From: Anoplolepis gracilipes
Taxonomy: Eukaryota > Arthropoda > Insecta > Hymenoptera > Formicidae
NCBI RefSeq assembly: GCF_047496725.1
Contig: NC_132971.1
Location: 7,158,001-7,222,000, forward strand
Length of the DNA: 64,000 nt
Direction of reading: 5' to 3'
Below, piece by piece: positions 27,101-40,807 of this stretch. Both the position numbers and the translations under genes were made by a program. Numbering within the stretch: the first letter of the stretch is position 1; every line of letters starts with the position of its first letter. The notes under the pieces are model-generated. The model made no database searches. It was not told the DNA's origin and saw only the letters and a list, made by a program, of their open reading frames with translations.

Positions 27101-28538
27101 ATAAACCGGTGATGATGAGAAACACGAGATGGTGTTTAAATTGATCGAACGATTCACAAAGCGACGCAAAGTTATACGATTAACCATGATTGTGATGTTA
27201 ATAGAAATGTTACATGTGTATATTTTATTTATTTAATTTAAAGTTAAATTTTCTATATGTATTAGAAAATTATTTTACTATTTAATTAATTTATCTTACC
27301 ACTTAATTAATTTTTTTATTAATTTTTTTACCATTTATAGCATATCGAATTAAATTTTGTGCAGATTCACTTTGCGTTATTAAAAGGGATTGATTGGTGC
27401 AAGAAGCGATTTATTATTCAGCGTTATTGTCGTCCAAGAAAATATTAAATCCAAATACATAACAAATAAAACGATTTCTTGTCATTCTGAATAATGATTA
27501 ATTCACGACTGTGTGTAGTCGGCAAGTTGTGTCCTGACACTCGAAGTTAGATGTCGGAGGGTGGTGTCCTAGCGAGATATCGCGATTCGCCACGTAATGA
27601 ACGGTAACAAGGGGGACGTGACGCGCGCGGTTGGTTACGTGCGTGTGCGTGAACATCGGGCGACACGCGCTTCTCCTCGCCCTGAAGGAAGCCGGAGGGT
27701 GGAGGCGACTAACGGCGCACAATGCGTGTCTCCTGGGAGACGCTTATCTGAAATTACAACGTTACATCCCAGGCAACCCCCCTGGACCAGCTGCTGGAAA
27801 TCCGTGCCACCGCCGCCTCCTATGTGGGACGGGATTGCGCGTAAAGTTGCGTGCAAAAGGGGAAACACATCTGTATCCGCGTGAAAAATCGTCCGAGTGG
27901 ATGCGCGCCACGGTAAGTCCGGAGATACCCCTTGTGTCGGAAGAGACATATTCATGTTTTCAACAGAATAAAAGAGATAAAATGTATGTTTTAATTGACA
28001 CTAAGTCAGAAAAATATATATCACATTGCAAAGGTAGGTATCATCTTTTTGATATATTAGGTACAAATGTCATTAGTAGTAAAAAATCGAAGAGATATTT
28101 TTTTTTTTAATTTAGAAATAAAGGTACTTTATATTATTTCTCTTTATTATCATCTCTGTAATTCTACTCGTTCGTAAAATGCTCGCCTCTTTAGCTAAAC
28201 AAATTTCTTCGCAGGCTTCGATCGAGACTCCATCCGGCGAGGTTCGCTTCGCGCTTTGGTTACACTTCGACAGTACACGTCCTGTATTTCTGTAACCGAA
28301 ATGAACGATCGAAGTCGCGCGGCTGAAGAACGGCGAAGTTACCTCGCGGAAATTGAATTCGCGTTTTTGACGCAGCGAAAATGCGCGTCGAAAATGCGCC
28401 GTTTCTTGACGTTTCTGTGACACCGTTTCATAAATTCTCTAGCCGCGACACTTCATCGACTTGTGAAGTGGCACGATCCTCGCAAATTACATTCGCTTCT
28501 CGCCTGCGCGAAACTCATTAAACAAGTCTCTCTTCTCT

Positions 28539-28601
<63 letters not shown>

Positions 28602-30090
28602 ATCTCTGTCTCTCTTTCTCTCTATTCGTCGTGTATGCGCATTGAAACGTCTTCCTGAATAGCAGCAGTCAGCGGCCGCGCCGTCGTCTTCGAGTCGGGA
28701 TCCTTCTCGCGCATTTTTCCGCATAATTTGTCACCGGATGCACCGACGCTCAAGTCTGGTGCCCGCCCACTTGGTCTCTTGGAGAATAACGTGGCGGGAT
28801 GAAAAAAATGATAGCTTCACCACCTTTGAAAACCGCTGCGTTTTAAAAAAGTATTTTTTCCCTACAATTATATAATTTTTTATTCTGTATTTTATTAATG
28901 GTGGAATATAAATATATTTCTTGATAAATAGACCAAGTAAAAATATGTGCCTTGTGCACGTTTCAATTTAGAATTAATTTCTGAAAAAGAAATTAACGTA
29001 TTAACATCCGCGTATGGCTCTTATTGCCTAGTTTGTGTAGTTACTTGTGTAAATATTAAAGAGCCTTATATATATATTAATGAATTAGACGTTGAATATT
29101 ATTCTCATTTCCTATTTACAATTCTGTGTAAGTGCGATACATATCGGTTGTTCTTGTGTTATTCGCTTTGATTTTGTCACAAGCTTGTTTTTCTGATGCA
29201 ATAGCTGGTTGGCCCCGACCTGTGCGGTCATTCTTTGTCGTCTTCTACCTTTTCCCGCGAACAGTCATTATGTAAATGAAAACGCAGTTGATCAAGAGGA
29301 GAGAGTCTCCGACGTCTCGTGCGCAAGGAGGGTAAAAATCGACGATGAAAGAGGGGAGAGATGCGAGCCGTTCGTCCGCGTGCGAGGAGGGTTATTTATA
29401 TTCAGACCGATTTCCAATTATCGGAGGTACGAACGACCGAGAATCGCAGCGGCACCGACGGAAAGGAGGATCTACAGAGTACAGGGGAGAGGAGGAGAAG
29501 GAAGAATCCGTGCGTGATCGGGATTCATCTTTGGGCTCGCATGTCTTGTCGCAGTTTTGCTGTCTCTCCCCCTCGTTCCTTTTTCGCGCCTCTCTCGCCC
29601 GGTAGCACGATTTCTTCCCCGCTTCGTCGCGCGGTTTTCCCTTTCCTTGCCTCATCCTCTCACTCCACCCTGGTGGTTCACGTGGTGTGGAAACATCACG
29701 TCCCCCACGAATATTTTGTGCAAAAACGTGCATGAAGACGCGCCGTCACGTGTGAAGCGTCGGGTCCACCTCGATGCCCGAGGCTCTTCGTGTTCGTCCG
29801 ATCGCGTCTCGTATGCGTCACTCAACGCTCTCAAGTCAACTTGACGGTGCCGAATTTAACCGGGAATATATAATTTCAAGTTCTTTTTTCTTAAATGGGT
29901 TAAAATGCGTATCGCGATCTCTGACATCTCGAATTTCTGTCTTATCTCATGTGTCCAGCTTTCTATTTTAAGACTCCGGAGTAGTCGTCGAGAAGCTCTG
30001 AGTTGGCGGTGGCGACAATCATAATTACGGTAGAAATAACAACTGCTCTCCCTTTTTATCATGCATTATCTATCTTTTTTTTTCTGTAAT
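24128..30090. other. Noncoding stretch
   Basis: No gene is supported. GC-richer patches lie at 24120-25110, 25980-26450, 27500-27920 and 29200-29850, in AT-rich surroundings. A 192-codon open frame on the minus strand (24781-25359) starts as a Phe/Lys-rich stretch and becomes Arg-rich, with no domain I recognise and a composition that follows the local base content. A (TC)n run lies at 28542-28595. Confidence 0.55.
28542..28595. repeat. (TC)n microsatellite
   Basis: A perfect TC run of about 27 units followed by interrupted CTAT/CTGT units to about 28622. Confidence 0.96.
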
Positions 30091-30512
30091 CACCACGGTC
30101 ACATTGGATCGTGATGTCATAAGCGAGAAATAACAGCCAAATTATTCTTGCGTGTCATTTTTAAATAAAAAGATATTTCAGTGAAACAATAGATCGCTTC
30201 AGCACACTTGTAAAAGTGTCCGGAAACTAAGCTTAGCAAGGAATATACTATGTGGAAGGAATGTTTTTCACTTCTTTAGATAGCTGTCAAACCGCGTGTT
30301 TTCCCGTGTAAGTAGGCTTACTTTGACACTCATTTTACGGCTATTTATTAATTGTCAAAAGAAAAGCTTAATTTTCGGATACTTTTACAAATGTGCCAAA
30401 GCGATCTATGGTATTGTTTCATTGAAATATTCTTTTATTTAAAAATGGCACGCAAGAGTAATTTGGCTGTTATTTCTCGCTTATGACGTCACGATCCAAT
30501 GTGGCCACGGTG
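30091..30512. mobile_element. Foldback MITE-like element
   Basis: Left arm (30091-30235) and right arm (30364-30512) are inverted copies of about 145 bases. The outer ends are CACCACGGTCACATTGGATC and its near-complement CACCGTGGCCACATTGGATC; the inner ends both contain AAGCTTA. A unique spacer of about 130 bases separates them. There is no coding capacity. The exact boundaries and target-site duplication are not resolved because the similarity fades outside the CACC. Confidence 0.85.
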
Positions 30513-31474
30513 ACTATTCGGGAGCCTTAACTATTATACTATATGCAAATTTTGTTTTCAAACTAAAACGTATGTTTCTTATATTTTTTTTGTATTCCAC
30601 ACTTTACCGTATTAATATTTAGCCTTTCTCGATAAGTATCATAAGAATGCGAGCAGGCCAGAGACGAGATTTTCTGCTACACGCGAGGTGTACCTTCGTG
30701 TCGCAACAATTCTCGTCGATTATTATCGCGCTCGGGTCCTTCAATAGCGATTATTGCCGGAATAATTTGATTTAATTTACGAGAACGACATAATGTTGCT
30801 AGTTTCTAATAGAATCGAAAATATTAAAAGTGCTTCTACTTGACTTGTACGTGACAAATAGATATTGAAACTAATTGCAAGATGTAAAGAATATGCGATG
30901 CTGCACTGTGAAAAAAAAAATATAGTTGAAATTACCATAATTTAACTATAATTTATAGTATCCTGAAACGCCAAGCATATCAAATAGTGCTCTTTACCAA
31001 AAGAAACTAGTTGATGTAACGTTAAAATATAGTTTGTAAAATCATAATATTTATTTCGTGTAACTGTATAGTTATGGTTGTTATTACTCTAAAAATATTG
31101 TTAAACTAAGTATGAGATTGCAAAGTACTACTAATAATATAGTAACACTTTCCATTATTAAAGTTGCGACGACTATATACGAATAGTTAAATTATGTACT
31201 ATTTCTTTTTTTTTATTTTTTACTATATAAGAATTGAAATTATTAAAATTTATTGTAAAAAAGTTTCATTGGTTCATGATACATATGCGTACATGATTCA
31301 TATTACTAGTATTATAATAGAATTTACTATAAAAATGAGTATCCCTATGTATGACTATAATTTTTTTACCATGCAATTATAGTTAATTTTATCATTGATT
31401 TTATTATCAGTGTGAGTGTATCTAATGTTCTAGGAATCAAAATTCGTAAAGAAAGTTCTTCCAGATCGATACTC

Positions 31475-31494
31475 ATATATATATATATATATAT
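31475..31494. repeat. (AT)n microsatellite
   Basis: Ten perfect AT units. Confidence 0.9.
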
Positions 31495-32010
31495 TTTATC
31501 TCTTTTTTCCTTGTTTCTTTTTTGCAGGAAAAATGTTACACCTGATTCAAATTAATGAGTGTTAAAAGTACATAGAAAACTTTGCACGAGCGCTTTGTAC
31601 CTTCTCTCCTCGTTTACGTATGACTGTTTATTATGCGCATCATTTTGAATTGCGTCGAGATTACCGGATCGAGCGTGCCATTCGCGAACTCGTCGGCACA
31701 TAATGAGACGCGTTGCTTCGCAGTCCTCGCTTTTCAGTCTTCCTCGCCGAGTTAAGCAGTTCTCGTGGATAAATGAAGCGCGACCCTTGTAAACCTAACA
31801 CGCTCGCTGTTGCACGGTTTCATACATCGATCGTTTTTATGAAAAGACCGTGGTGTTATTGTGCCCTCACCCCCTTTCCCCTCTTTTTTAATAGGAAACT
31901 TTACGTTGTGCGCACGGAAGGGAGATAGGACGATGAAAGAGGTAAACGATGCTTGCAAGAAAAACGCGACAAAGGGTGGGTGGCTGGTAGCAGGAAGAGA
32001 AAAAGAGAAA

Positions 32011-32013
<3 letters not shown>

Positions 32014-32058
<45 letters not shown>
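32014..32058. repeat. (GA)n microsatellite
   Basis: About 22 perfect GA units. Confidence 0.96.
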
Positions 32059-32060
<2 letters not shown>

Positions 32061-33456
32061 ACAAGCGTTGAAGAACGGCGGAGAAAGCGAAGATTCTCTC
32101 TCTCGATTAATGAGCGTGTTTGTTGTTAATTGCTGCCGCCATTAGGTTGGCATCTCCACCCGCGGCTTCTGGATCCTCTCTTCGCTCTATCCATCCCTTT
32201 CGTGCGCCCTGCTTTCCACCTCTCACGGTGTCTATATGTATATGTATATATGCGCGTACACATACATATATACGTGAAATTATGCCGCGGTTCCAAATCT
32301 ACCCAGCCAACCGATCCTTCAACGACTCCTCGAAAGCAGAGCGTGCATGTTAATGATCGCCCGCCACGGCCTTTATCTTTTCCACCTCATTTGCGCGTCG
32401 AGTGGGCACGGGAGCTGCAACGACGACGAGGGAAGAAGAGTGCAAAAGGGAGTTTACGAAGAGTAAGAGACTCTCCGGCTTTTACGAAATATTTTGTTTT
32501 TCTCTCTACCGCGAAAATACATACTGCGAATTGCGTCTGTGTATTTGCCCGCGAAATGAAGGAAGAAAATAGAGAGAGAAGGGCAAAATGGGAAGGGAAA
32601 AAAATGAAGAAGAGTACGTATGACTTCTAAAGGAAAGAGAGAGAGAGAGAGAGAGACGAATCTCATCTCTCGTGTAGTATTATCTTCGACTTTTATCCAT
32701 CTTCTCTCCATCCGAGCACCGTCAGCGTCGCGTTCGCCGAAAAGCAACTCCGACTCGCAAAACTCGCTCCAGGTAGGAGTGCGCACTCGTCTTGAATGTG
32801 TCCCTCTGATCTTTAGACGCTATGCACGCGAGAAAGTCACGTGAGATTTTGACGAATGTATATTGGAAATTATTTATAATATATCAGGTCGATCTTTTCA
32901 GATTTATTTTTCTTTTACGTAGAAATCTAAAATTCAAAATATGTCCGAAATGTGAGAAAAGGAGAACTCTCGAATCCTCCCTAATCATGTTGTTGCGAAT
33001 GTTTAGTCTAGACGGCCGTTCATTATCGTTCCCCTAAATACAAGAGCGGCACTTCTTGGGAGGACACAAAAGCCAAAGTTGGGACGTATATCATACGTCG
33101 GTCCACGTCCTTTCGCGAATTATTAAAAGCTATACTGGGTTTAATTTATAAGAACTTTACAAAATGCGAAGGGGCATTTTATCAAGAGAGACGCGTCTCG
33201 AATATATATCATTTTTGTATGTAACACAATAAAAGATACAATAAAACTCTCTTTTCACTCGGTACCAGTTATTAATTTTTTTCATTCTTTAAACTTAGTA
33301 TTTAAAGTACAATTTAGAAAAAAATATCGTGATATTGCTTCGTCTAAATAAACCTCAGTACACATATATTGCGTATATGTAGCGCGAGTGGTTCCTCAGT
33401 ATATACGTTGTCATCCTGGTATGTCGCGCGGTTGGTCCAGGAAAAGTCTACGAACG

Positions 33457-33485
33457 GGTAGGTAGGTAGGTAGGTAGGTAGGTAG
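33457..33485. repeat. (GTAG)n tetranucleotide microsatellite
   Basis: Seven GTAG units in a row. This is not the TTAGG telomeric repeat. Confidence 0.93.
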
Positions 33486-33740
33486 CGCCGGTGGGTTCCT
33501 GGCCGTCGGGTAAGTATCAGTAAATAATCGCGTTGGACGTTACATTACCCGGCGGAATTTATGATTGGGGTCCGTTCGGTCACGATTGCCGGAGGGCTTC
33601 TCCTCGAAGACGGTCCGGAAGAGCAAAAAGAGCGACGGAACGTGCGACGTTAGACCGAAACAGGAACGAGAGAAAGCGAGGTGGAACGATGAAAGAAAAA
33701 AAAGTCAAGCTGCGTAAAGGGATGTGTCCTGTACAAGGAG

Positions 33741-33850
33741 GCTTTTAAACGCTTCGTGAACCAATTTGCCACGGCGTGTCCACGGGGCGATAAATATTTG
33801 GCGAATTCGAGGTAGGAGGCTCGTCTATCTCGTCTTAGGATCGTCCCTTA
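33741..33850. repeat. Copy A of a local duplicated segment
   Basis: The segment shares a perfect block (GAACCAATTTGCCACGGCG plus TGTC) and a following GATAAATA with 34206-34340. About 80 percent of the first 70 bases match by eye. A second shared block, GGATCG-CCCTTAA, recurs about 100 bases further on in both copies. No convincing open frame spans both copies. Confidence 0.75.
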
Positions 33851-34205
33851 AGATCGATATGTGTGACACGAGAGATCCAAAGATACATATTTTAGAGTTG
33901 TCGAGAAGATTACAATAAATTTATGATTTATCGATCGCGATCAAAGTTGTTTTTTAAAAGTGTAAAAACAATTTTTGTTTCAAAAGATTAAATTTTTGTT
34001 AAATTATAAATAAAGCATTATTTTCACATAATATAATATTATTTTATATCATATAACAAGTAATAATTATTTTGAGATCAGTATAAGATTATGAAGAATT
34101 ACAAAATGAAATAAACAGAATGGAAAATAATAAGAAAATAATAAGCACAAAGAAATCGAGAAAAGGGAAAGAGAAAAAGGAGAGAGAAACTCGTATATAT
34201 ACGGG

Positions 34206-34340
34206 GGCTCTTAAATGTCTCGCGAACCAATTTGCCACGGCGTGTCTACGAGGTGATAAATACCAGACGGATTCGGATATAAACGCCAGCTTGTACGAGC
34301 ACACATTGATACGAAGGCACGAGAGGATCGGCCCTTAACG
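34206..34340. repeat. Copy B of a local duplicated segment
   Basis: Direct-orientation partner of 33741-33850, about 465 bases downstream. It keeps the GAACCAATTTGCCACGGCG core and the distal GGATCGGCCCTTAA block, with about 20 extra bases between them. Confidence 0.75.
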
Positions 34341-37266
34341 AGTATTGCCGCCACGTCCGAAGGACGGGGAAATAGAAAAGAACGAGATCGGAAATCTTAT
34401 GTGTGAGTGGAACCGGTTACAATTTCGAATGTTCGCCGATACTTTTGATTGAATAAGCTGCTCGTTATTTCGTTTTCACGACAAACTTGCGTATGTTCTG
34501 TGCAATCACGCGTACTTATTCGTTTGCTCGGATTTACCTGATTTCGCTAATTATTCTCGCAAAAAGCGGTCCGATTGCTACGATTAAATATCATGATATT
34601 CGACTATATTGAAAAATTAATTGCACAAACAAAATGACACATGTATAACAAAAAAAGACTAAAAACTCGCCATAATCTTGTAAATTACTCCTGTATAATC
34701 TCTTCCAACTAAAAAAATAAATATACGTTTAATACGCTAAAGAAATAAAAATAGTTTGTGATTGCATTTCGTAATTTTATTGCTACTTTTTAATTCAATT
34801 ATTATTTTACTTTTTTAAATGAAGCATTTATCGCATAGCAAAGCGTATTGCAGGCACGAAAAACAGTTGCACTTACGTGTGTAGTACGGTATTTAAATAA
34901 TCAAGAGCTCGAAGGGCCGTCGTTAATAAGGCGGTAATGCGCGAATAAAGCGCACTCGCGGGTACCCCTTTGCGGCGAACGGCAAAGCGTTTAACGGTAT
35001 GGATCAGGGTCCGTCGGGGTCTCCGGGGGATTAATTTAATACCTGAGTAAAATCAATCAGCGGGAATTGATGTTGGCCTGGGCGAGTGGGTGCCTGACGG
35101 CGACGACCTGCAACCGGCCGGTCCGCCCGGAGGGAGCCGGGCCGAGGGGAGGGGGGAACAGCAAGGGGAGGCCGTATTTGCTTTTGCGACGTGGCGGGGC
35201 CCCGTAATCAGTGTAAATCAGGGGACGCGTAAATCACACCCGGCGCGGTAACAGCCTCTCTAACGGGTGTAACCCGTATGCGAAAGAATGAACGATCCGG
35301 CATGGTGGGTGCACTTGCGTTTCCGTTCTTTCGACCCGAGCGTCTCGCATGACGTGGGATCACTTTAATTATCCGTCCAAGAGATCCAATCAGTCGCGTT
35401 TAATCGTGAAACGCGAATTTGTTCGGATAAATTAAGATGTTACTGACATTAAAACGAGCTTTCGCATTGATTATATACAACATTTTTATAAATAATTTTG
35501 AAGTCATAATTTTTTAAAGAGTATAACATGTCATATTATAAGCTGCATTTTCACACAGAACGAACGAAAGAAAAAGACTAAAAATTAATGAGAATAATCT
35601 AGTATTTCTTCGCAAATGTATGCATTTTCATATCCTCGTATCGAGCACAATTGAAGGAAACAAACAACCGCACGTATATACCCTCGAACACCCCGTATAA
35701 AGTAATTTCAGAGTCCTCAGAGACATGCCTCTCATATGCACTCTGTGTGGTCGTCGGCACCGCCTTCATCGAGTACCAACCCCCATACAGGTGGAGAAAA
35801 AGAAAGGCAAAAAGTAGGAGAAAGAAAGAGAGAGAGAGAAAGAGAGAGATTCGCCGATCGTGGCACCTAATAATCATACACGCGATTGAATTATTAATAT
35901 TCGGATAATTATATAGCGTTCCTCAACGACTCTTCGGAAAGGGGACTCCAAGAAGGAGTCGGCTAAAATTCTTTTAGAAGTATTTCTTCGCGAGCTATCT
36001 TGTAACAAACATAATATTAATCGTCTATTCTGCGATATTAAAGTTTAATTGCGCATTTTTAATTTTTATATCCAAATTATGTATTATCTATGTATTATAT
36101 CTATATTAAGAAATCGGATGCTGAAAGTCTCGTCCATCACGCTGAAAATTATATTCTCATTAGGGAAATATATTAAACTCATTCCATGTGTAATTCCTGC
36201 TATTTCTTTACCTTATTGTTATCGGAATAAAACATGCCCTCGTGCCATTTCCAATAAACACGAGGGCATTACAATAAATTATAATAGCACAGTAGTCTTA
36301 ATTCGATATTCGAGATAAGATTACGCAAAGTATATCGTCTCGGTTGTGAGATTCACGCGTAAAAGACATGCGACCCACGTGCGACACGCATGCATTGGGA
36401 AGAGTTATCGATCGAAAATCCGTAAGTTATCTGTAAATCAGAAAGAGGCGTTTACCCGTAAATAAATTAATTGAAAAGCCAAGTACTGCCTCTTTTCCGT
36501 TATCTTCATCTTCGAGAAGGGTTTGTCGAATGCAAAGATAATGAGACACAGACATGGTATTATTTAACGAATGGAAATTAACTCAATACACAAATCTTGT
36601 CACAAAATTATTACGTAATTACTGTATAATAGCGATAAATGTAATAATAATAATTATATATGTAGATGTAATAATAAGACGTATATTATGAGAAATAATT
36701 GTTTTAGATTGTTTAAAATAAAAAAAAACTTAGAAAGAAGAGGGGGAATGTTTATTACGTGCTTGTCACGCGGTCTTCTGTATATAACTTGAAGAAAATG
36801 AAAAAGCGATCGAATAGCAAGACAGAAATTTTTGATTAACGCTACTTTGATCCCTCATCTCTTATTCCCGCTCTTACGCCATTATCCGTAAAAATGCCGT
36901 TCGCGTATCATCTCATGGATGTGAAGCGGAATAGCGGTAACGGATGTAGAGATGAAAACGGACGCGTTAGAGAAGCAGGATAGACGCGGGTAAGATGCGG
37001 CGAGCAAAGCCGAGTGAAGACCTCAGCGTGGGACCTCCGACCTCCTTGGATACCGACCGCCTATATAATGCTTCATTGTAATTATAATAAAGGTTATCTC
37101 GGGATTTCAAGTCTCAACCATTCAGTCATTCGCGTTATTGAGATGGTAAGCGAGAGGAGAGCGAAACGCCACGGATGGACAGCGTACAAGCGAGCCAGAG
37201 GGGACTCGCGAAGGATGAAGATGTGGGGCGAAGGAAAGGGGAACGAGATAGCTGGCACGGGCTCCC

Positions 37267-37276
37267 ATATATATAT

Positions 37277-37328
<52 letters not shown>
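37267..37328. repeat. (TA)n microsatellite
   Basis: About 30 TA units with one GA interruption near the start, directly upstream of the hairpin at 37341. Confidence 0.95.
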
Positions 37329-37331
<3 letters not shown>

Positions 37332-37340
37332 ATTTTATAT

Positions 37341-37432
37341 ATCTTATACCTAACACACACACACATATATGTGTGTGTATATATATATATATATATATAC
37401 ATATATGTGTGTGTGTGTGTTAGGTATAAGAT
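37341..37432. repeat. Long hairpin of flanked (CA)n/(TA)n/(GT)n
   Basis: The left arm starts ATCTTATACCTAACACACAC and the right arm ends with the exact complement, GTGTGTTAGGTATAAGAT. The interior is CA, TA and GT repeat. The non-repeat arm sequence shows this is a true inverted duplication rather than an accident of microsatellites. A third partial copy of TTATACCTA follows at about 37456-37464. Confidence 0.9.
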
Positions 37433-37747
37433 ATATATATATATATATATATATATTATACCTAGACAAGCGGTCCAGAAATCATGTGGGCGAAAGGTAT
37501 CGGGATATTGAGTATCCGACTGATCTGGAAGCTGAAGAAGATAGACACGTTGATATCAAAACTCTCGGAGAGCGAGAGATAGAGAGAGAGAGGCAGTGAA
37601 GAAGGATCTCGGATGAGCGAGATAACTTTCTTTTCTTTTGTGACTCGTCAAGAGATGAATTTTGCGTTTAGGATAATCATTCGAGATCAAGCATTTTATG
37701 TCCTACGCTCAATCATTTAGGATTATTAATATTATAATTATTATTAT

Positions 37748-37770
37748 TATATATATATATATATATATAT
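37748..37770. repeat. (AT)n microsatellite
   Basis: About 11 AT units after a TTA-rich lead-in. Confidence 0.9.
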
Positions 37771-38412
37771 CATATTATTCTAGTTACCTCTGATAATTAA
37801 AGCCATCGTTGGAGATACGAAAGAAATTTTCTTCTTCTTTTAATTTCATAATTTAATCTTAATTAGCCATGTTTTATCGCATACTATATAAATTTCTTCG
37901 CCGTTTTTACGGTTACTCGGTGATTTCTTGTACCAGATTCGGTACAGATTCTTCTCTCTATCCGCCTATCCGCAGGACGAACGGTTAAACCTCGACGGCT
38001 ACGAAATTTCGCACGCGAGAGGAGACGAATCGGAGCAAAAAGAATCCCGGGCGGATGCAAAATCGAACGCTGGCGCGGCATCAGGCGTACGAATTACCGA
38101 AAAATTACACGCCAGTCAATTTTATCGTCGGCAGCGACGAGAGGACGAAGGAAGCGGGAAGAGGTACCGGGCGAAAATTTACATCGAAAGACTTAGCCGA
38201 GGTTTCTCTCCTCTTCTCCCCCTCTCCCTCTCTCATCTCCCTCTTGATGCGGTCGCAGGCCCGCTGTCCCGAATAGCGTGACACTCAAAGAGCGGCGCGC
38301 CACCGAAATTATTCCGGACAATCATCATTACATACAGAGAGGCCCCGACGCAATCTTCTACTCAATATCGTCAGCGGGATGCGACCGTTGCAAGAGACGG
38401 AAGATCGCTATG

Positions 38413-38461
38413 AAAAAAAAAAAAAAAAAAAAACCAGAGAGAGAGAGAGAGAGAGAGAGAG
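38413..38461. repeat. Poly(A) run followed by (GA)n
   Basis: Twenty-one A residues, a CC, then about 13 GA units. No retroelement body was recognised upstream. Confidence 0.93.
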
Positions 38462-40805
38462 ATCGTGTAAATTTCTCGAGCCGTTTCGTTAAAACATGGG
38501 AATTACAAGGGGTCTACGAATATGTGCTGCGTCACGGTCGATGAATACCAGTACAGCTGAACTGAGAATCGACTGTGTGTACTGATAATAGTGATATATA
38601 ACTTCGAATAAATTTCAATTTCAAAAGAGGCAAAACTAAATATCTCGAAAGTAAATCTCTTTATACAATCCAAGATTCTCCCTCAAGAATATAAAGTAGG
38701 ATCGAGTCTCGCTCTTCGAACTTCCTCAACTTCTTCCGATGTTGGTTAATCTTGCAATTAAGTATATATCGATCTAATTGATTAGCGTCATTATTTTTAT
38801 GGTCGTGAAAAACGGACGAGCCGCGCAGATTAAACGGAGGTTTACAAGCAACGGTAGCGACAACGTTCGCGTTACAAACACACGTGCATGCGTCCCGAAG
38901 ATGTAGCGATATTATCGTCGAGGAATATCGCGTTTCATCCCTGGCATCATTATGTATGCGGCCACGGGCCACGCGCGAAGGTCTTGCGATAGGCGACATG
39001 TTCGTCAGACATGACTTATTGCCTACAAGCGCCACTGTAAATCCCGTCGTTACTTTTTTACATTGCCGATCGTGAGACGCGCGAGCGGGGGCGGATGTCA
39101 AAAGGTTGCGTTTCTCAAGCGTGATAATCGGCATGAGATTTACCTAAATAGAGTACCATCCGCGTTTTATAATTATATGCAAAAATTTTTGTATTTTATG
39201 AAACCTTGTTTTGATACTCTTTTAATACTTTAAAATCGACACACGATGTAATTTTATAATTGCGAAATATTTAGATAATGAGATTGTCAAAGTTATCTAA
39301 TCATTGATGTTTGATCCAGCTAAATTTGTCAAACTGAATTGAAGGTGAATTGGATCAATTTTGTATCATTAAATTATGAAAATGGCATCTAATCATGTAT
39401 ATAATGATGGATAACAACAATTTAATAATCTTGTATACATCTTCTTTTCTTGTTATTATTTTATATAATTATGGCAATTGTAAATGATAAATTCTTTTAA
39501 AAATATCGAAGCTCAAAGTAAAGTATATTTCTTGGGAAAATACACGGAAGAGAGATACGTCATTAAAGGGTGACTCCCTTGCGTCACGGATTTTGGCGAA
39601 AGTTCCGTTCAAATTATGTGGAAAATTACAGGTTCAACTTCCGCCGGTAGCGGAAACGATCGGAACCCGGTTCTCAAGCATTAAACTATAATGATTGACA
39701 AGTGAAATGCGTGACTTAAATTAGGGTGGATTCTTGGTTCCTCGTGGGTGTATACGGCTGGTGGTGAACTTGATTAAATTAGAAGGATTCTGAGGACCTG
39801 CGAGAGAGGTATATATTCCAAGTTGATCTGCTACTTAACACATATACATGCATACGAAAGGAAACCTTTCATTTCCTTTCATTTAAGTATCCTGAAGAAT
39901 ATCCTCCCTTGTTTCTGTTTGAAAAAATAATTTCGTCCGCGTTCCTTATACGCAATTTTTCACGTAAAAGCTTCATAATGTGTTACAGTTTTCTTATTAA
40001 TGTATATAAAACATCTTTGGCATGCGCGAAAAGATGTAAACTTCACAAAAGCTATTCAGTTAAGGAGTATGCTATTTTTAAATATATGTAGGTATTTTTA
40101 AATATTTTAGATAATCGGCATTATTTTCACGATTAACGCGATTTTATCAGATTAACGGATAATTTTGCAAATTACTCGTTCTTTACGTCGGATATCTTTA
40201 CCTTTGCCTGCGATTTCCCGGGAAAAGAAGAGGAAACGCCTGGGCACCGCGCGGTCATTTATCGTCGTATTATCTACGTGTATATGTGCCCGGCGCTTTT
40301 TCCTTTCTAATGAAGATTTATTACGTTATCTCTTCTCCGGCGCTTTTATTTGACGTTGCCGGTTAATCTTGCCGGTATCGTTACGCGGCGGTAAAAAGTG
40401 AGCTACGGCAAAATCGTGGATTACGCTCCGGACAAAAACATTGTTAAGGCCGGAAGGGAAAGAATCGGCGCGGCGGATTGTTCTTCGTTTAAGTTCTCAG
40501 GTCGAAGTAGCCCGGGCGTCTCGTTTTACTCGTCGCGAGAAATTTAACAACCATCATGCAAAGCGAGGGCATCGAGGTAACGCGATAATCGTTTCTCTTT
40601 GTCGCCGACTATTCGACATTAAAGTGACAGAATTCGCTAATTGCTCGGAAATCCGGTGTAAATCATCACTCAATGACCGATTATCATAATAGTTAATAAT
40701 ATTCTAGCAATATTAGAAATACGCTAATTTTATAATTGACTTTAATCGAGATGAAGAAATTATTTTGGTAACGTAATGTTAACAGCCAGAGATATATTTT
40801 TAATC

Positions 40806-40807
<2 letters not shown>

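Noticed and set aside
33457..33485. GTAGG-like repeat that might be telomeric
   Set aside because: The unit is the tetranucleotide GTAG, not the insect TTAGG pentanucleotide, and the run is only 29 bases.
37014..37511. Open frame of 165 codons rich in Ile and Tyr
   Set aside because: It is a translation of (TA)n and (GT)n microsatellites.
38413..38461. Poly(A) followed by GA repeat as a retroelement tail
   Set aside because: No reverse transcriptase, SINE-like promoter boxes or target duplication could be found around it.
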